Below, piece by piece: positions 1 through 6,971 of a stretch of DNA of 19,605 nt. Numbering within the stretch: the first letter of the stretch is position 1; each line of letters opens with the position of its first letter. Below the pieces are notes generated by a model that was not told where the DNA came from, ran no database searches, and was given only the letters and a program-made list of their open reading frames with translations. The DNA comes from Aquifex aeolicus. Its GTDB lineage: Bacteria > Aquificota > Aquificia > Aquificales > Aquificaceae. Location of the stretch: assembly GCA_015662815.1 (NCBI GenBank), contig DQTK01000090.1:1-19605 (forward strand), written 5' to 3'. The position numbers and the translations under genes are program-made.

Positions 1-1
1 T

Positions 2-289
2 AAAGTAAAGAAGGGAAAACCTGTAGCGACCTTAGAAAGCGGAAAGTGGGCTGGGCTTGTACCGGCATTAGTCGAAGGTGAAATCTTAGATATAAACCCT
101 AAAGTTGTTGAAGACCCCAATTACATAAACATAGACCCTTATGGTGATGCTTGGATTGTAAAGATAAAACCTTCAAGTGAAGAAACTCTTAAGAGGAACT
201 TAAGCGAACTGGTGAGTGGAGAAAAGGCTTACGAAGAGATGAAGAAGCATATAGACGAGTGGGATATTGTTTGTATGAGGTGTGTATGA
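2..289 (+). CDS. GcvH-like lipoyl-carrier protein (3' part only)
   Basis: The 5' end lies outside the window; the first complete codon is at 2 and TGA is at 287-289. The 95 visible residues carry the lipoyl-domain hairpin: LESGKWAG, with the presumed lipoylated lysine at codon 44-46, then a GEI-x-D-I-N turn and a PYGDAWIVKIKP strand typical of GcvH. In glycine-cleavage H protein the lipoyl lysine shuttles the aminomethyl group. Aquificales carry several GcvH paralogues, and some lipoate-binding paralogues in sulfur oxidisers (LbpA type) serve an Hdr-like sulfur-oxidation complex instead. The SGKW context differs from the usual ESVKA of H protein, so the paralogue role is as likely as glycine cleavage. 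The tail ends in C-M-R-C-V, an unusual C-terminal CxxC. The next gene, a thioredoxin-fold relic, overlaps its end. Family assignment is firm; the exact role is inference. Confidence 0.8.
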   Translation, partial: KVKKGKPVATLESGKWAGLVPALVEGEILDINPKVVEDPNYINIDPYGDAWIVKIKPSSEETLKRNLSELVSGEKAYEEMKKHIDEWDIVCMRCV

Positions 290-503
290 TGGGAGTTCAG
301 GATAGGCATGTTATACTTCTTGTTTCTCAATGGTGTCCTACCTGTCCTCATGCAGATGCATTGTGGAGAAAATTACAGAAAGAATACGGATTTAAATATG
401 AAGTTTTAGATATAGTGTGCCTTCCACAATTATAGACGACAAGCTTACATTCGTAGGGGTGCCAAACGAAGCGGATGCCAGGAAGGCCTTGGAGGATGGA
501 TGA
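289..503 (+). pseudogene. Broken thioredoxin-fold protein gene (frameshift plus internal deletion)
   Basis: ATG at 289 has a GAGGTG Shine-Dalgarno sequence at 277-282, inside the end of the upstream lipoyl gene; another ATG at 286 overlaps that gene's stop. Frame 1 reads MGVQDRHVILLVSQW, then CPTC (a thioredoxin/glutaredoxin active site), an amphipathic helix and the strand YEVLDI, and stops at TAG 433-435. From about 414 a second frame gives SVPSTIID, DKLTFVGVP and a final helix ending at TGA 501-503. V-P-S-T is the cis-proline loop of thioredoxin folds. Only about 27-29 residues separate CxxC from the cis-proline, against roughly 40 or more in intact family members. This indicates a lost segment of a dozen or more residues whose length is not a multiple of three. 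The truncated 48-residue product would lack the cis-proline and substrate strand. An assembly error is the alternative. It may once have served the adjacent lipoyl protein as a redox partner. Confidence 0.7.
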
Positions 504-511
504 GCTCTATC

Positions 512-539
512 TTTTCACCTCTCTTCCTAACCTTATAAT
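512..539 (+). promoter_or_regulatory. Putative glyQ promoter giving a leaderless or near-leaderless mRNA
   Basis: A perfect -10 hexamer TATAAT lies at 534-539, with a weak -35 match TTTTCA at 512-517 (16-nt spacing). The glyQ ATG is only 8 nt beyond the -10, so the transcript would start at or next to the ATG. No Shine-Dalgarno sequence precedes glyQ, which fits. Confidence 0.45.
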
Positions 540-547
540 TAATACTC

Positions 548-1396
548 ATGTACTTTCAAGACATAATAATGACCCTTCATAGATTCTGGGCGGAGAATGG
601 ATGCATTATATGGCAACCCTACGATTTAGAAGTCGGTGCAGGCACTATGAATCCTGCTACTTTCCTGAAAGTTCTCGGGAAAAAGCCTTGGAGCGTTGCA
701 TACGTGGAGCCGTCGAGAAGACCTCAGGACGGCAGGTACGGAGAAAATCCCAATAGGCTTCAACATTATTATCAGTTTCAAGTTATTCTAAAGCCTTCTC
801 CGGAAAATCCTCAGGAGATTTACCTTGAAAGCCTCAAGAGGCTTGGGATAAACCCTCTTGAGCACGATATAAGATTTGTCGAAGACGATTGGGAGTCTCC
901 GACTCTGGGGGCTTGGGGATTAGGATGGGAAGTCTGGTTAGATGGAATGGAAATAACCCAGTTTACTTATTTTCAGCAAGCTGGTGGAATTGACCTAGAC
1001 GAAATTTCGGTGGAAATAACTTACGGTTTAGAAAGAATAGCTATGTACATACAGAATAAGGATAATGTCTTCGATATTGAGTGGAAAGAGGGAATAACTT
1101 ACGGGGATATATTTAAACGTTCCGAGTGGGAATGGAGCAAATACAACTTTGAACTTGCAGATGTAGATATGCTTTTTCAGACTTACGAGATGTTTGAAAG
1201 GGAATCCAGAAGGATGATAGAGGAAGGACTTATATTCCCTGCCTACGATTATCTACTTAAGTGTTCTCATGTATTTAACATACTCGATGCAAGGGGAACT
1301 ATTTCGGTTCAGGAAAGGGCAAGGTATATAAGACGAATGAATAACTTGGCAAGAAAGATAGCTAAGCTTTACATTCAAGTCTTTGAAAATGATTGA
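548..1396 (+). CDS. glyQ: Glycine-tRNA ligase alpha subunit
   Basis: This is the catalytic alpha subunit of the bacterial alpha2-beta2 glycyl-tRNA synthetase, which activates glycine with ATP and charges tRNA-Gly in the cytosol. The 282 residues match the usual alpha length. Class II motifs are clear: PSRRPQDGRYGENPNRLQ then HYYQFQV in the first third (motif 2 region), FTYFQQ mid-protein and YGLERIAMY near two thirds (motif 3 region). The start MYFQDIIMTLHRFW is the usual N-terminus, though no Shine-Dalgarno sequence precedes the ATG and a TATAAT box sits just upstream. The beta subunit gene glyS is not adjacent; it must lie elsewhere, as in other Aquificales with dispersed operons. The 3' end overlaps rnc, so the two are probably co-transcribed and translationally coupled. 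Confidence 0.97.
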   Translation: MYFQDIIMTLHRFWAENGCIIWQPYDLEVGAGTMNPATFLKVLGKKPWSVAYVEPSRRPQDGRYGENPNRLQHYYQFQVILKPSPENPQEIYLESLKRLGINPLEHDIRFVEDDWESPTLGAWGLGWEVWLDGMEITQFTYFQQAGGIDLDEISVEITYGLERIAMYIQNKDNVFDIEWKEGITYGDIFKRSEWEWSKYNFELADVDMLFQTYEMFERESRRMIEEGLIFPAYDYLLKCSHVFNILDARGTISVQERARYIRRMNNLARKIAKLYIQVFEND

Positions 1397-2054
1397 AGAG
1401 CTTGAGAAGAAGTTAGGCTACAATTTCAAGAATAAAAAACTCCTTGAGAGGGCACTTACTCATATATCGGTTTCTAAAAAGGAACACTACGAAACCTTAG
1501 AGTTTCTGGGAGATACCCTTGTTAACTTTTTTGTGGTAGACTTGCTTGTTGATTATTATCCGACGAAGAGAGAGGGATTTCTCTCCCCTTTGAAAGCATA
1601 CCTTATCAGTGAGGAATTTTTTAACTATCTTGCCAGAAAGTTAGAACTTTGCAAATTCATAAAAATGAAAAAGGGAAGAATTAACGAAACGGTTATAGGG
1701 GATGTCTTTGAAGCATTGTGGGCGGCGGTTTACCTTGATACAGGAAGAGATGTAAACTTCACGAAGGCACTTTTTTATCAACACTTCAGGGATGAGATAA
1801 TAAGGGCTATAAAGGAGGGTAAGGTAAAGAAAGATTTCAAAACCCTTCTTCAGGAGATTACCCAGAGGCATTGGAAAGAAAGACCTTCATACAGATTAAT
1901 AAGCGTAGAAGGTCCTCAACACGAAAAAAGGTTTGTCGTTGAAGCAAAGGTAAAGGATTTTCGGAGTATAGGTGAGGGGAAAACTAAGAAGGAGGCAGAA
2001 CAAAAGGCAGCTCAAAAGCTTATAGAGAAGTTAAAGGAGGAAAATATTGAGTAA
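1383..2054 (+). CDS. rnc: Ribonuclease III
   Basis: This double-strand-specific endoribonuclease processes rRNA precursors and structured mRNAs in the cytosol. The 223 residues contain an N-terminal RNase III domain with signature HYETLEFLGD, giving E37, E40 and D44, and the second acidic pair D107 and E110 in GDVFEALW. These are the metal-binding catalytic residues known from the Aquifex aeolicus enzyme, with identical numbering. A C-terminal dsRNA-binding domain follows from about residue 150, ending with GEGKTKKEAEQKAA. The start is either TTG 1383 (MKM..., as I recall for the Aquifex protein) or ATG 1389. Neither has a good Shine-Dalgarno sequence, and both overlap the glyQ stop, suggesting coupled translation. 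The 3' end overlaps hemH by 8 nt. Confidence 0.97.
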   Translation: MKMIEELEKKLGYNFKNKKLLERALTHISVSKKEHYETLEFLGDTLVNFFVVDLLVDYYPTKREGFLSPLKAYLISEEFFNYLARKLELCKFIKMKKGRINETVIGDVFEALWAAVYLDTGRDVNFTKALFYQHFRDEIIRAIKEGKVKKDFKTLLQEITQRHWKERPSYRLISVEGPQHEKRFVVEAKVKDFRSIGEGKTKKEAEQKAAQKLIEKLKEENIE

Positions 2055-2976
2055 AAAAGGTGTGATTCTTATAAACTTAGGAGGACCTGATTCTCTTGAG
2101 GCTGTAGAACCATTTCTGTATAACCTTTTCTCTGACCCTGATATATTCAAACTTCCTTTTCAAAAACTATTTGCAAGGCTTATATCCAAGATAAGGGCAA
2201 AGAGTACTAAAAAGTATTACGAGCTTATGGGAGGAAAATCACCTCAGTTGGAACAAACCCTTTTGCAGGCAAGAGCCCTTCAAGAAAGACTCGGTGATGA
2301 ATACGATGTTGTAGTTGGGATGAGATACTGGAAACCTTTTATTAAAGACGCTTTAAGAGAGTTAACGAATAGGGGAATAAGAGATATAATTCTTCTCCCG
2401 CTATACCCTCAGTACAGTAAAACGACGACCGGCTCTGCCTTTAACGAAGTGAACAGAGTAATTAAAAACTTAAATTTGAAAAATTTAAAGGTGAAAAAAA
2501 TAGAAAAGTTTTACTACCATCCTTTGTTTATAAAGGCTTGGGTTGAGCAGATAAGAAAATTTCTTAAAAATCCTCAAGAGTATCATTTCCTTTTTTCTGC
2601 ACACAGTCTTCCTCAGAAAATAGTAGACGAGGGAGACCCGTACCAAAAACAAACTGAGGAAACTGTAAAACTTATAATGGAACATTTCCCGAATATAAAC
2701 TATACACTTGCCTATCAGAGTAAGGTGGGTTTTGCCAAATGGCTTGAACCTTTTACAGACAAAGTTATCGAAGAACTGGTAAAGAAAGGAGTAAAAAAAC
2801 TTACGGTTATACCTATATCCTTCGTTTCGGAACATAGTGAAACCCTTTACGAGCTGGATTATCAATATAGGCAATTGGCAGAAGAGTTAGGATATGAAGA
2901 GTTTATCAGAATTCCTACACTACAAACCAACGAGTACTTTATAAAGGCCCTTGAGGACTTGGTGAAGAAATGTTGA
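2047..2976 (+). CDS. hemH: Ferrochelatase
   Basis: Ferrochelatase inserts Fe2+ into a porphyrin at the end of heme synthesis and is peripheral to the inner membrane or soluble. The 309 residues match bacterial HemH. The N-terminus KKGVILINLGGPDSLEAV is diagnostic. VVVGMRYWKPFI and PLYPQYSKTTTGSAF follow in the first half. FLFSAHSLPQKIVDEGDPY carries the conserved active-site histidine, and AYQSKVGFAKWLEP with PISFVSEHSETLYELD lies in the C-terminal half. The start is a rare TTG, supported by AGGAGG at 2035-2040 six nt upstream. It lies inside the last codons of rnc (8-nt overlap), so the two genes are coupled. It closes the glyQ-rnc-hemH run; the AT-rich accessory insert begins just after its stop. 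Confidence 0.96.
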   Translation: MSKKGVILINLGGPDSLEAVEPFLYNLFSDPDIFKLPFQKLFARLISKIRAKSTKKYYELMGGKSPQLEQTLLQARALQERLGDEYDVVVGMRYWKPFIKDALRELTNRGIRDIILLPLYPQYSKTTTGSAFNEVNRVIKNLNLKNLKVKKIEKFYYHPLFIKAWVEQIRKFLKNPQEYHFLFSAHSLPQKIVDEGDPYQKQTEETVKLIMEHFPNINYTLAYQSKVGFAKWLEPFTDKVIEELVKKGVKKLTVIPISFVSEHSETLYELDYQYRQLAEELGYEEFIRIPTLQTNEYFIKALEDLVKKC

Positions 2977-3026
2977 TAAGCTTAAATAAAAAATCTTGTA
3001 AGAATTTTTAAATAATGGGGGGTGAA

Positions 3027-4310
3027 ATGTCAAGAAAGGTAATCATTTCCATTGTAGGGAAGTTATACAATCTTAAAAAGATTAAATTTAAGTACAAAGA
3101 AAATGAAGAAGAGTGCGAACTTCTATCAATTTTTCTCAGAAAAATTTTTAACAAAGAATCTTATAACGTAAGTAATATATACTTAATTCCTCATTCCATA
3201 TACCACGAGGAAGAAAAATTTTTAAATTTGCTTAAAGACGAATACGGAATAGTGGACGGTGTATTTCAAAAACTATTGCCTTCCTTTGGAAACGTAAACA
3301 AAGAGGGGAAAACATATAAGTTTATAAATACATACGATTTTACACGCTTTTATATTTTTCTTAATTTATTAAAATTCTTTTTACACCATAATGATATAGA
3401 TGAAATTTATGTAGATATTAATCAAGGTTGGAACATATACAACGATATTTTAAAGGAAGCTGTAAGAAATTTTGTTACTTTCTACAAACTTATGTTCTTA
3501 AACAAAGGAAAATATATTAAAGCAAACCTAATTTTTTCCGAACCCATTTTTGCTTCAGAAGGTACAACTAAAGAAGTATTTACTGTACCAATAGATACAA
3601 AAGTCTTTTTCGATTCACCCATAAGAAGAGAGGATACTGAACAGTTGAAAAATCTTGATTTTACCATCGAAGAAGTAAAATTTTTAAAAAGTTTTTACCG
3701 CGTTTTTAGTGCGTTAAAGGGGAATGCTCCTCTTGTAATATTTACTTTTGGATATAAATCTCCTGAGACCATTATGAAATTTATTAATTCCTTAGTCTAC
3801 AAGTTTTTAGATTATATAGATCCACAGAAGGCTGATGAAGATAAATTTTCTATGCAAATAAGTTATAAAATTCCGAGAAACATACCAATTTTAATAAATG
3901 TATTCTTCTCCTTAGCATTATATTATGCTATATCCTCGGAATTAAGTAGTAAAGGTATCAAGAATAATGGACAAATTTGGACTAACATTGAAGATTTAAA
4001 CAAAATAAATAGTGTTTACGAAACATTCAAACTGGAGGTTAATAAAAGGCTACTGGATAACGATATTAGGAATATTAAAAATAAAGCAGAAAAGTCTCTG
4101 TACGATGGAGAAGAATTAAGATACTGCGAAATCGAAGAAAAACCGTGTATAGATTTAGGAAACTTTGTTATAGACAGCAAAGTAAAGAGAAACTTTTGGG
4201 CACATTCAGGCTTTGAGAGGAATATTTTATTGGTTAAAAAGGAAAAAGGAGAGATATTCTTATCTTATCACTCTAAAGTTAGGGAAAAGCTTTACTTATT
4301 TTTAGAATGA
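3027..4310 (+). CDS. csx1: Csx1-like CARF-HEPN protein, presumed CRISPR-associated RNase
   Basis: Csx1/Csm6-family proteins are ancillary to type III CRISPR systems: a CARF domain senses cyclic oligoadenylate and activates a HEPN ribonuclease. Here the N-terminal half (residues 1 to about 200) has alternating strands and helices (KVIISIVGKLYN, NIYLIPHSIYH) and DINQGWN at about 130-136. This last motif resembles the family's D-x-T-H-G motif with N and Q in place of T and H. Near the C-terminus KRNFWAHSGFERN provides the HEPN R-x4-H signature (R388, H393). ATG 3027 is chosen because a GGGGGGTG sequence lies just upstream; an earlier in-frame ATG at 3015 lacks one. Lysine, asparagine and isoleucine codons are A/T-rich compared with neighbours, suggesting transfer. 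No other cas gene and no CRISPR array are in the window. The altered CARF motif keeps the call below certain. Confidence 0.65.
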   Translation: MSRKVIISIVGKLYNLKKIKFKYKENEEECELLSIFLRKIFNKESYNVSNIYLIPHSIYHEEEKFLNLLKDEYGIVDGVFQKLLPSFGNVNKEGKTYKFINTYDFTRFYIFLNLLKFFLHHNDIDEIYVDINQGWNIYNDILKEAVRNFVTFYKLMFLNKGKYIKANLIFSEPIFASEGTTKEVFTVPIDTKVFFDSPIRREDTEQLKNLDFTIEEVKFLKSFYRVFSALKGNAPLVIFTFGYKSPETIMKFINSLVYKFLDYIDPQKADEDKFSMQISYKIPRNIPILINVFFSLALYYAISSELSSKGIKNNGQIWTNIEDLNKINSVYETFKLEVNKRLLDNDIRNIKNKAEKSLYDGEELRYCEIEEKPCIDLGNFVIDSKVKRNFWAHSGFERNILLVKKEKGEIFLSYHSKVREKLYLFLE

Positions 4311-4392
4311 GGTTGAGGAAGTAGGTACATAGGCAGGTAGAAAGGATAGAAGAGTATTTCAAAATTTCTCTTTAGCTTCATTTTTATTGCTT

Positions 4393-4440
4393 TATCCTAT
4401 TCTCTTTCAAATTGTCTACTGTTTTTTTTAAACAGGCTCA
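4393..4440 (+). repeat. Dispersed repeat, copy A
   Basis: The stretch shares CTTTCAA, GTCTACT, a T-run and then TTTAAACAGGCTCA, in that order and spacing, with 13806-13852. The copies differ by about 3 nt of indel in the T-run and several substitutions. Here the T-run is eight long. It lies in the decayed region downstream of the csx1-like gene. Confidence 0.55.
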
Positions 4441-4710
4441 GTAGAACCGAATACCTCGACATAACAAAACTGGAAGTCAAGGAGCTTAGGATAGCCCTAT
4501 TTGTCTCCTTGGCAAAAGAGTAGGGAAAATTAGCTCAAGAGATTGATTTTTTAGGCTCATCCACGATTATTTTAATTTTCAAAGATTTCCCACGACGAGG
4601 GGCAACAGGTGGCAACTTTTAAGAAAAAACTATGTTGATTTTCAAGGCTCGGATTTTGACCTTTGCAATGCCCTCAGTTAAAAGAGAGGTGAAGTTTTAA
4701 AAGTAAAAAG

Positions 4711-4851
4711 ATGCCCGTAAAAACAAGGGTATACCTTTATCCCGAAAATCCTGTAAGCTCTAAGATTCTAAATCCCGAAGTGGCTCACAGATTTTTTTCA
4801 ATACAATTTCCGAAAAGCCGGCAAACGGGCTTTATAAACCTTCGAGGGTAA
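4711..4851 (+). pseudogene. Possible relic of an unidentified gene (46 codons)
   Basis: The ATG-initiated reading starts MPVKTRVYLYPENPVSS, continues with NPEVAHRFFSIQF and ends at TAA 4849-4851. Composition is protein-like, but no Shine-Dalgarno sequence lies at usable distance (GAGAGGTGA is about 18 nt away) and the length is short for any family I know. It could be a small protein or, more likely given the surrounding broken frames, a remnant. I do not recognise the family. Confidence 0.25.
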
Positions 4852-4856
4852 AACCG

Positions 4857-4893
4857 TTTTCTCTTTGATCTACTCAGTTTTACAAAGAGAAAA
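4857..4893. repeat. Perfect 11-bp inverted repeat
   Basis: TTTTCTCTTTG at 4857-4867 is exactly complementary to CAAAGAGAAAA at 4883-4893, with a 15-nt loop. The stem is A/T-rich and no T-tract follows on either strand, so it is a poor intrinsic terminator. It could be a protein-binding operator, a transcript hairpin or a scar of the decayed insert. It stands about 100 bp before the aconitase start, upstream of the likely promoter. Confidence 0.6.
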
Positions 4894-4943
4894 AAATTTT
4901 AGAGAAGATATATTCCTCAATTTTAATTAAGGCGTGGATTTAG

Positions 4944-4971
4944 TTAAAATTTTAAAACCATATTTTAAAAT
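4944..4971 (+). promoter_or_regulatory. Putative promoter of the aconitase-to-glnE block
   Basis: TTAAAA (4944-4949) and TAAAAT (4966-4971) are spaced by 16 nt, about 20 nt before the aconitase ATG. This would leave a short leader holding the strong AGGAGGT ribosome site at 4981-4987. The -35 is weak and the whole stretch is AT-rich, so the match could be chance. Confidence 0.35.
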
Positions 4972-4991
4972 TGTTTTGAAAGGAGGTTAGT

Positions 4992-6971
4992 ATGGCTAAA
5001 GGGACTGTAGCTTGGAAAATCATTAAAAATCATTTAGTGTCCGGAAAAATGGAGCCGGGTGAAGAAATAGCTATAAAAATTGACCAGACACTTACCCAAG
5101 ATGCTACCGGGACTATGTGTTATCTAGAATTTGAAGCTATGGGTGTACCCGAGGTAAAAACCGAACTCTCCGTATCCTATATAGATCACAATATGCTCCA
5201 AACCGATTTCAGAAACGCTGACGACCATAAATACCTTATGAGCGTAGCTAAAAAGTTCGGTATATGGCTTTCCAAACCCGGAAACGGAATATGTCACCAG
5301 GTTCACCTGGAAAGATTTGCAAAGCCGGGCAAAACTCTACTCGGTTCTGATTCCCATACACCTACGGCCGGTGGAATGGGAATGCTCGCAATAGGTGCAG
5401 GAGGGCTTGACGTTGCAGCGGCCATGGCAGGAGAGCCATTCTACTTGAAGATGCCCAAAATAGTCGGTATTCACTTGAAGGGGAAAATGCCCGAATGGGT
5501 ATCGGCTAAGGATATAATTCTCGAACTTCTGAGAAGATTAACGGTGAAAGGAGGATTAGGAAAGATATTTGAGTATTTCGGAGAAGGTGTTAAAGAATTA
5601 TCCGTCCCGGAAAGGGCAACAATTACCAATATGGGAGCGGAACTCGGAGCTACCACATCTATCTTCCCTTCCGATGAAATTACCAAAGCTTATCTCAAAG
5701 CTCAGGGAAGGGAAGAGGATTGGATAGAACTACTTCCTGACTCCGACGCTCAATACGATGAAATTATTGAGATAAACTTGTCCGAGCTTGAACCTCTAAT
5801 AGCTCAACCCCATTCTCCCGATAACGTAGTTCCCGTAAGGGAAATAGAAGGTATAAAGGTAGACCAAGTGGTTATAGGCTCATGTACGAACTCTTCATTT
5901 GTGGACCTTAGTAGAGCTGCACAACTTCTCGAAGGAAGATATGTTCATCCCGACGTAGTTTTTGCAGTAGCTCCCGGATCCAAACAGGCTCTCGAACTTA
6001 TTACCCAGAATGGAGCACTTCTTAACTTTCTAAAAGCCGGTGCAAGAATTTTAGAAAGCGCATGCGGTCCTTGTATAGGAATGGGATTTGCACCTCCTAC
6101 TAACGGAGTATCTGTAAGGAGCTTTAACAGAAACTTCAAGGGAAGAGCCGGAACTCCCGATGCAAAGGTATATCTTGCATCTCCGGAAACTTGTGTGGCT
6201 GCAGCAATAGCTGGTGAAATTATAGACCCAAGAAAGCTGGCTCAAAGGGAAGGAATCAAATGGATTAGAGTTGAAATGCCGGAAAAATTCCCCTACGGTG
6301 ACGAAGCGTTTATTTCTCCGCTTCCTAAAGAGGAGAGGGAAAAAGTTGAAATCTACAGAGGTCCAAACATAAAACCCTTACCTGAATTTGATGCTCTTCC
6401 CGAGAAGATAGAGGGAGAAGTTGCTTTAATCGTTGAGGATAACATTACCACCGACCATATAATGCCCGCAGGAGCAAAGATTTTACCCTTAAGGTCTAAC
6501 ATATACGCTATCTCCGAGTACGTTTATCACTATGTAGACCCCGAGTTCGTCCCAAGAATGAAGAACCTAAAGGAGAAGGGCAAAGCCGGAGTAATTATAG
6601 GAGGAGAAAACTACGGACAGGGTTCTTCCAGAGAACACGCTGCACTGGCTCCGAGATTCTTAGGAGTAAGATCTGTTATTGCTAAATCCTTCGCGAGAAT
6701 TCACCACGCAAACCTCATAAACTTCGGTATAGTTCCTCTTGAGTTTAAGAATAAGAACGATTACAACAAATTCAGTCTCGGAGATGAAATAGAAATTCCC
6801 GAACTCATAGAAAGACTAAAAAAAGGCGAAGATATTGTAGTTATCAATAAAACCACTGGAGAAGAAATACTGTGTACCTATAACCTCACGCCGATACAAA
6901 AGGAAATCCTGATAGCGGGAGGAAGACTCAACTATATAAAGAACAAGCAAAATAAGGAGGTCAACGCATGA
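4992..6971 (+). CDS. Aconitate hydratase
   Basis: Aconitase interconverts citrate and isocitrate through cis-aconitate, in Aquificales as part of the reductive TCA cycle. The 659 residues include the catalytic domains and a fused C-terminal swivel domain. Fe-S ligands are C298 (GSCTNSS), C358 and C361 (SACGPCIG). GSDSHTPTAGGMG lies near residue 118, and the swivel loop GGENYGQGSSREHAALAPR near 545. The protein is shorter than the about 890-residue AcnA and 860-residue AcnB of proteobacteria and resembles the compact form of thermophiles and LeuC/LeuD-like enzymes. A homoaconitase-like role is less likely because mdh and fumarase follow. The gene starts with AGGAGGT at 4981-4987 and overlaps mdh by ATGA. 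It heads the 8.4-kb plus-strand block. I leave the symbol empty because the acnA or acnB name is ambiguous here. Confidence 0.93.
   Translation: MAKGTVAWKIIKNHLVSGKMEPGEEIAIKIDQTLTQDATGTMCYLEFEAMGVPEVKTELSVSYIDHNMLQTDFRNADDHKYLMSVAKKFGIWLSKPGNGICHQVHLERFAKPGKTLLGSDSHTPTAGGMGMLAIGAGGLDVAAAMAGEPFYLKMPKIVGIHLKGKMPEWVSAKDIILELLRRLTVKGGLGKIFEYFGEGVKELSVPERATITNMGAELGATTSIFPSDEITKAYLKAQGREEDWIELLPDSDAQYDEIIEINLSELEPLIAQPHSPDNVVPVREIEGIKVDQVVIGSCTNSSFVDLSRAAQLLEGRYVHPDVVFAVAPGSKQALELITQNGALLNFLKAGARILESACGPCIGMGFAPPTNGVSVRSFNRNFKGRAGTPDAKVYLASPETCVAAAIAGEIIDPRKLAQREGIKWIRVEMPEKFPYGDEAFISPLPKEEREKVEIYRGPNIKPLPEFDALPEKIEGEVALIVEDNITTDHIMPAGAKILPLRSNIYAISEYVYHYVDPEFVPRMKNLKEKGKAGVIIGGENYGQGSSREHAALAPRFLGVRSVIAKSFARIHHANLINFGIVPLEFKNKNDYNKFSLGDEIEIPELIERLKKGEDIVVINKTTGEEILCTYNLTPIQKEILIAGGRLNYIKNKQNKEVNA

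Larger units (their letters stand above)
4311..4991. other. Non-coding or decayed region between csx1-like gene and aconitase
   Basis: These 681 bp hold no ORF of normal length on either strand. They contain a copy of a dispersed repeat (4393-4440); a coding-like stretch after it (TEYLDITKLEVKELR then IALFVSLAKE, ending at TAG 4521); a 22-codon reading MLIFKARILTFAMPSVKREV ending near 4700; the 46-codon reading at 4711-4851; a perfect inverted repeat (4857-4893); and an AT-rich promoter-like stretch before the aconitase gene. The peptides look protein-like in composition but I cannot assign them to a family. I read the region as the remains of one or more genes lost from an accessory insert. 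Confidence 0.5.

Noticed and set aside
286..503. Programmed frameshift producing a full thioredoxin-fold protein
   Set aside because: Shifting frame near 414 would still leave the protein short by a dozen or more residues between CxxC and the cis-proline, and no slippery site or stimulating hairpin is seen.
3015..3026. Upstream ATG of the csx1-like gene (adds MGGE)
   Set aside because: Its own first codons form the G-rich ribosome site of the ATG at 3027, and it has no Shine-Dalgarno sequence itself.
4814..4833. Terminator hairpin AAAGCC...GGCTTT
   Set aside because: The stem is only six pairs and no T-tract follows; it lies within the possible relic ORF.
4311..4991. CRISPR array or insertion sequence in the intergenic region
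   Set aside because: No regularly spaced repeats, no transposase reading and no paired terminal inverted repeats with target duplications were seen.
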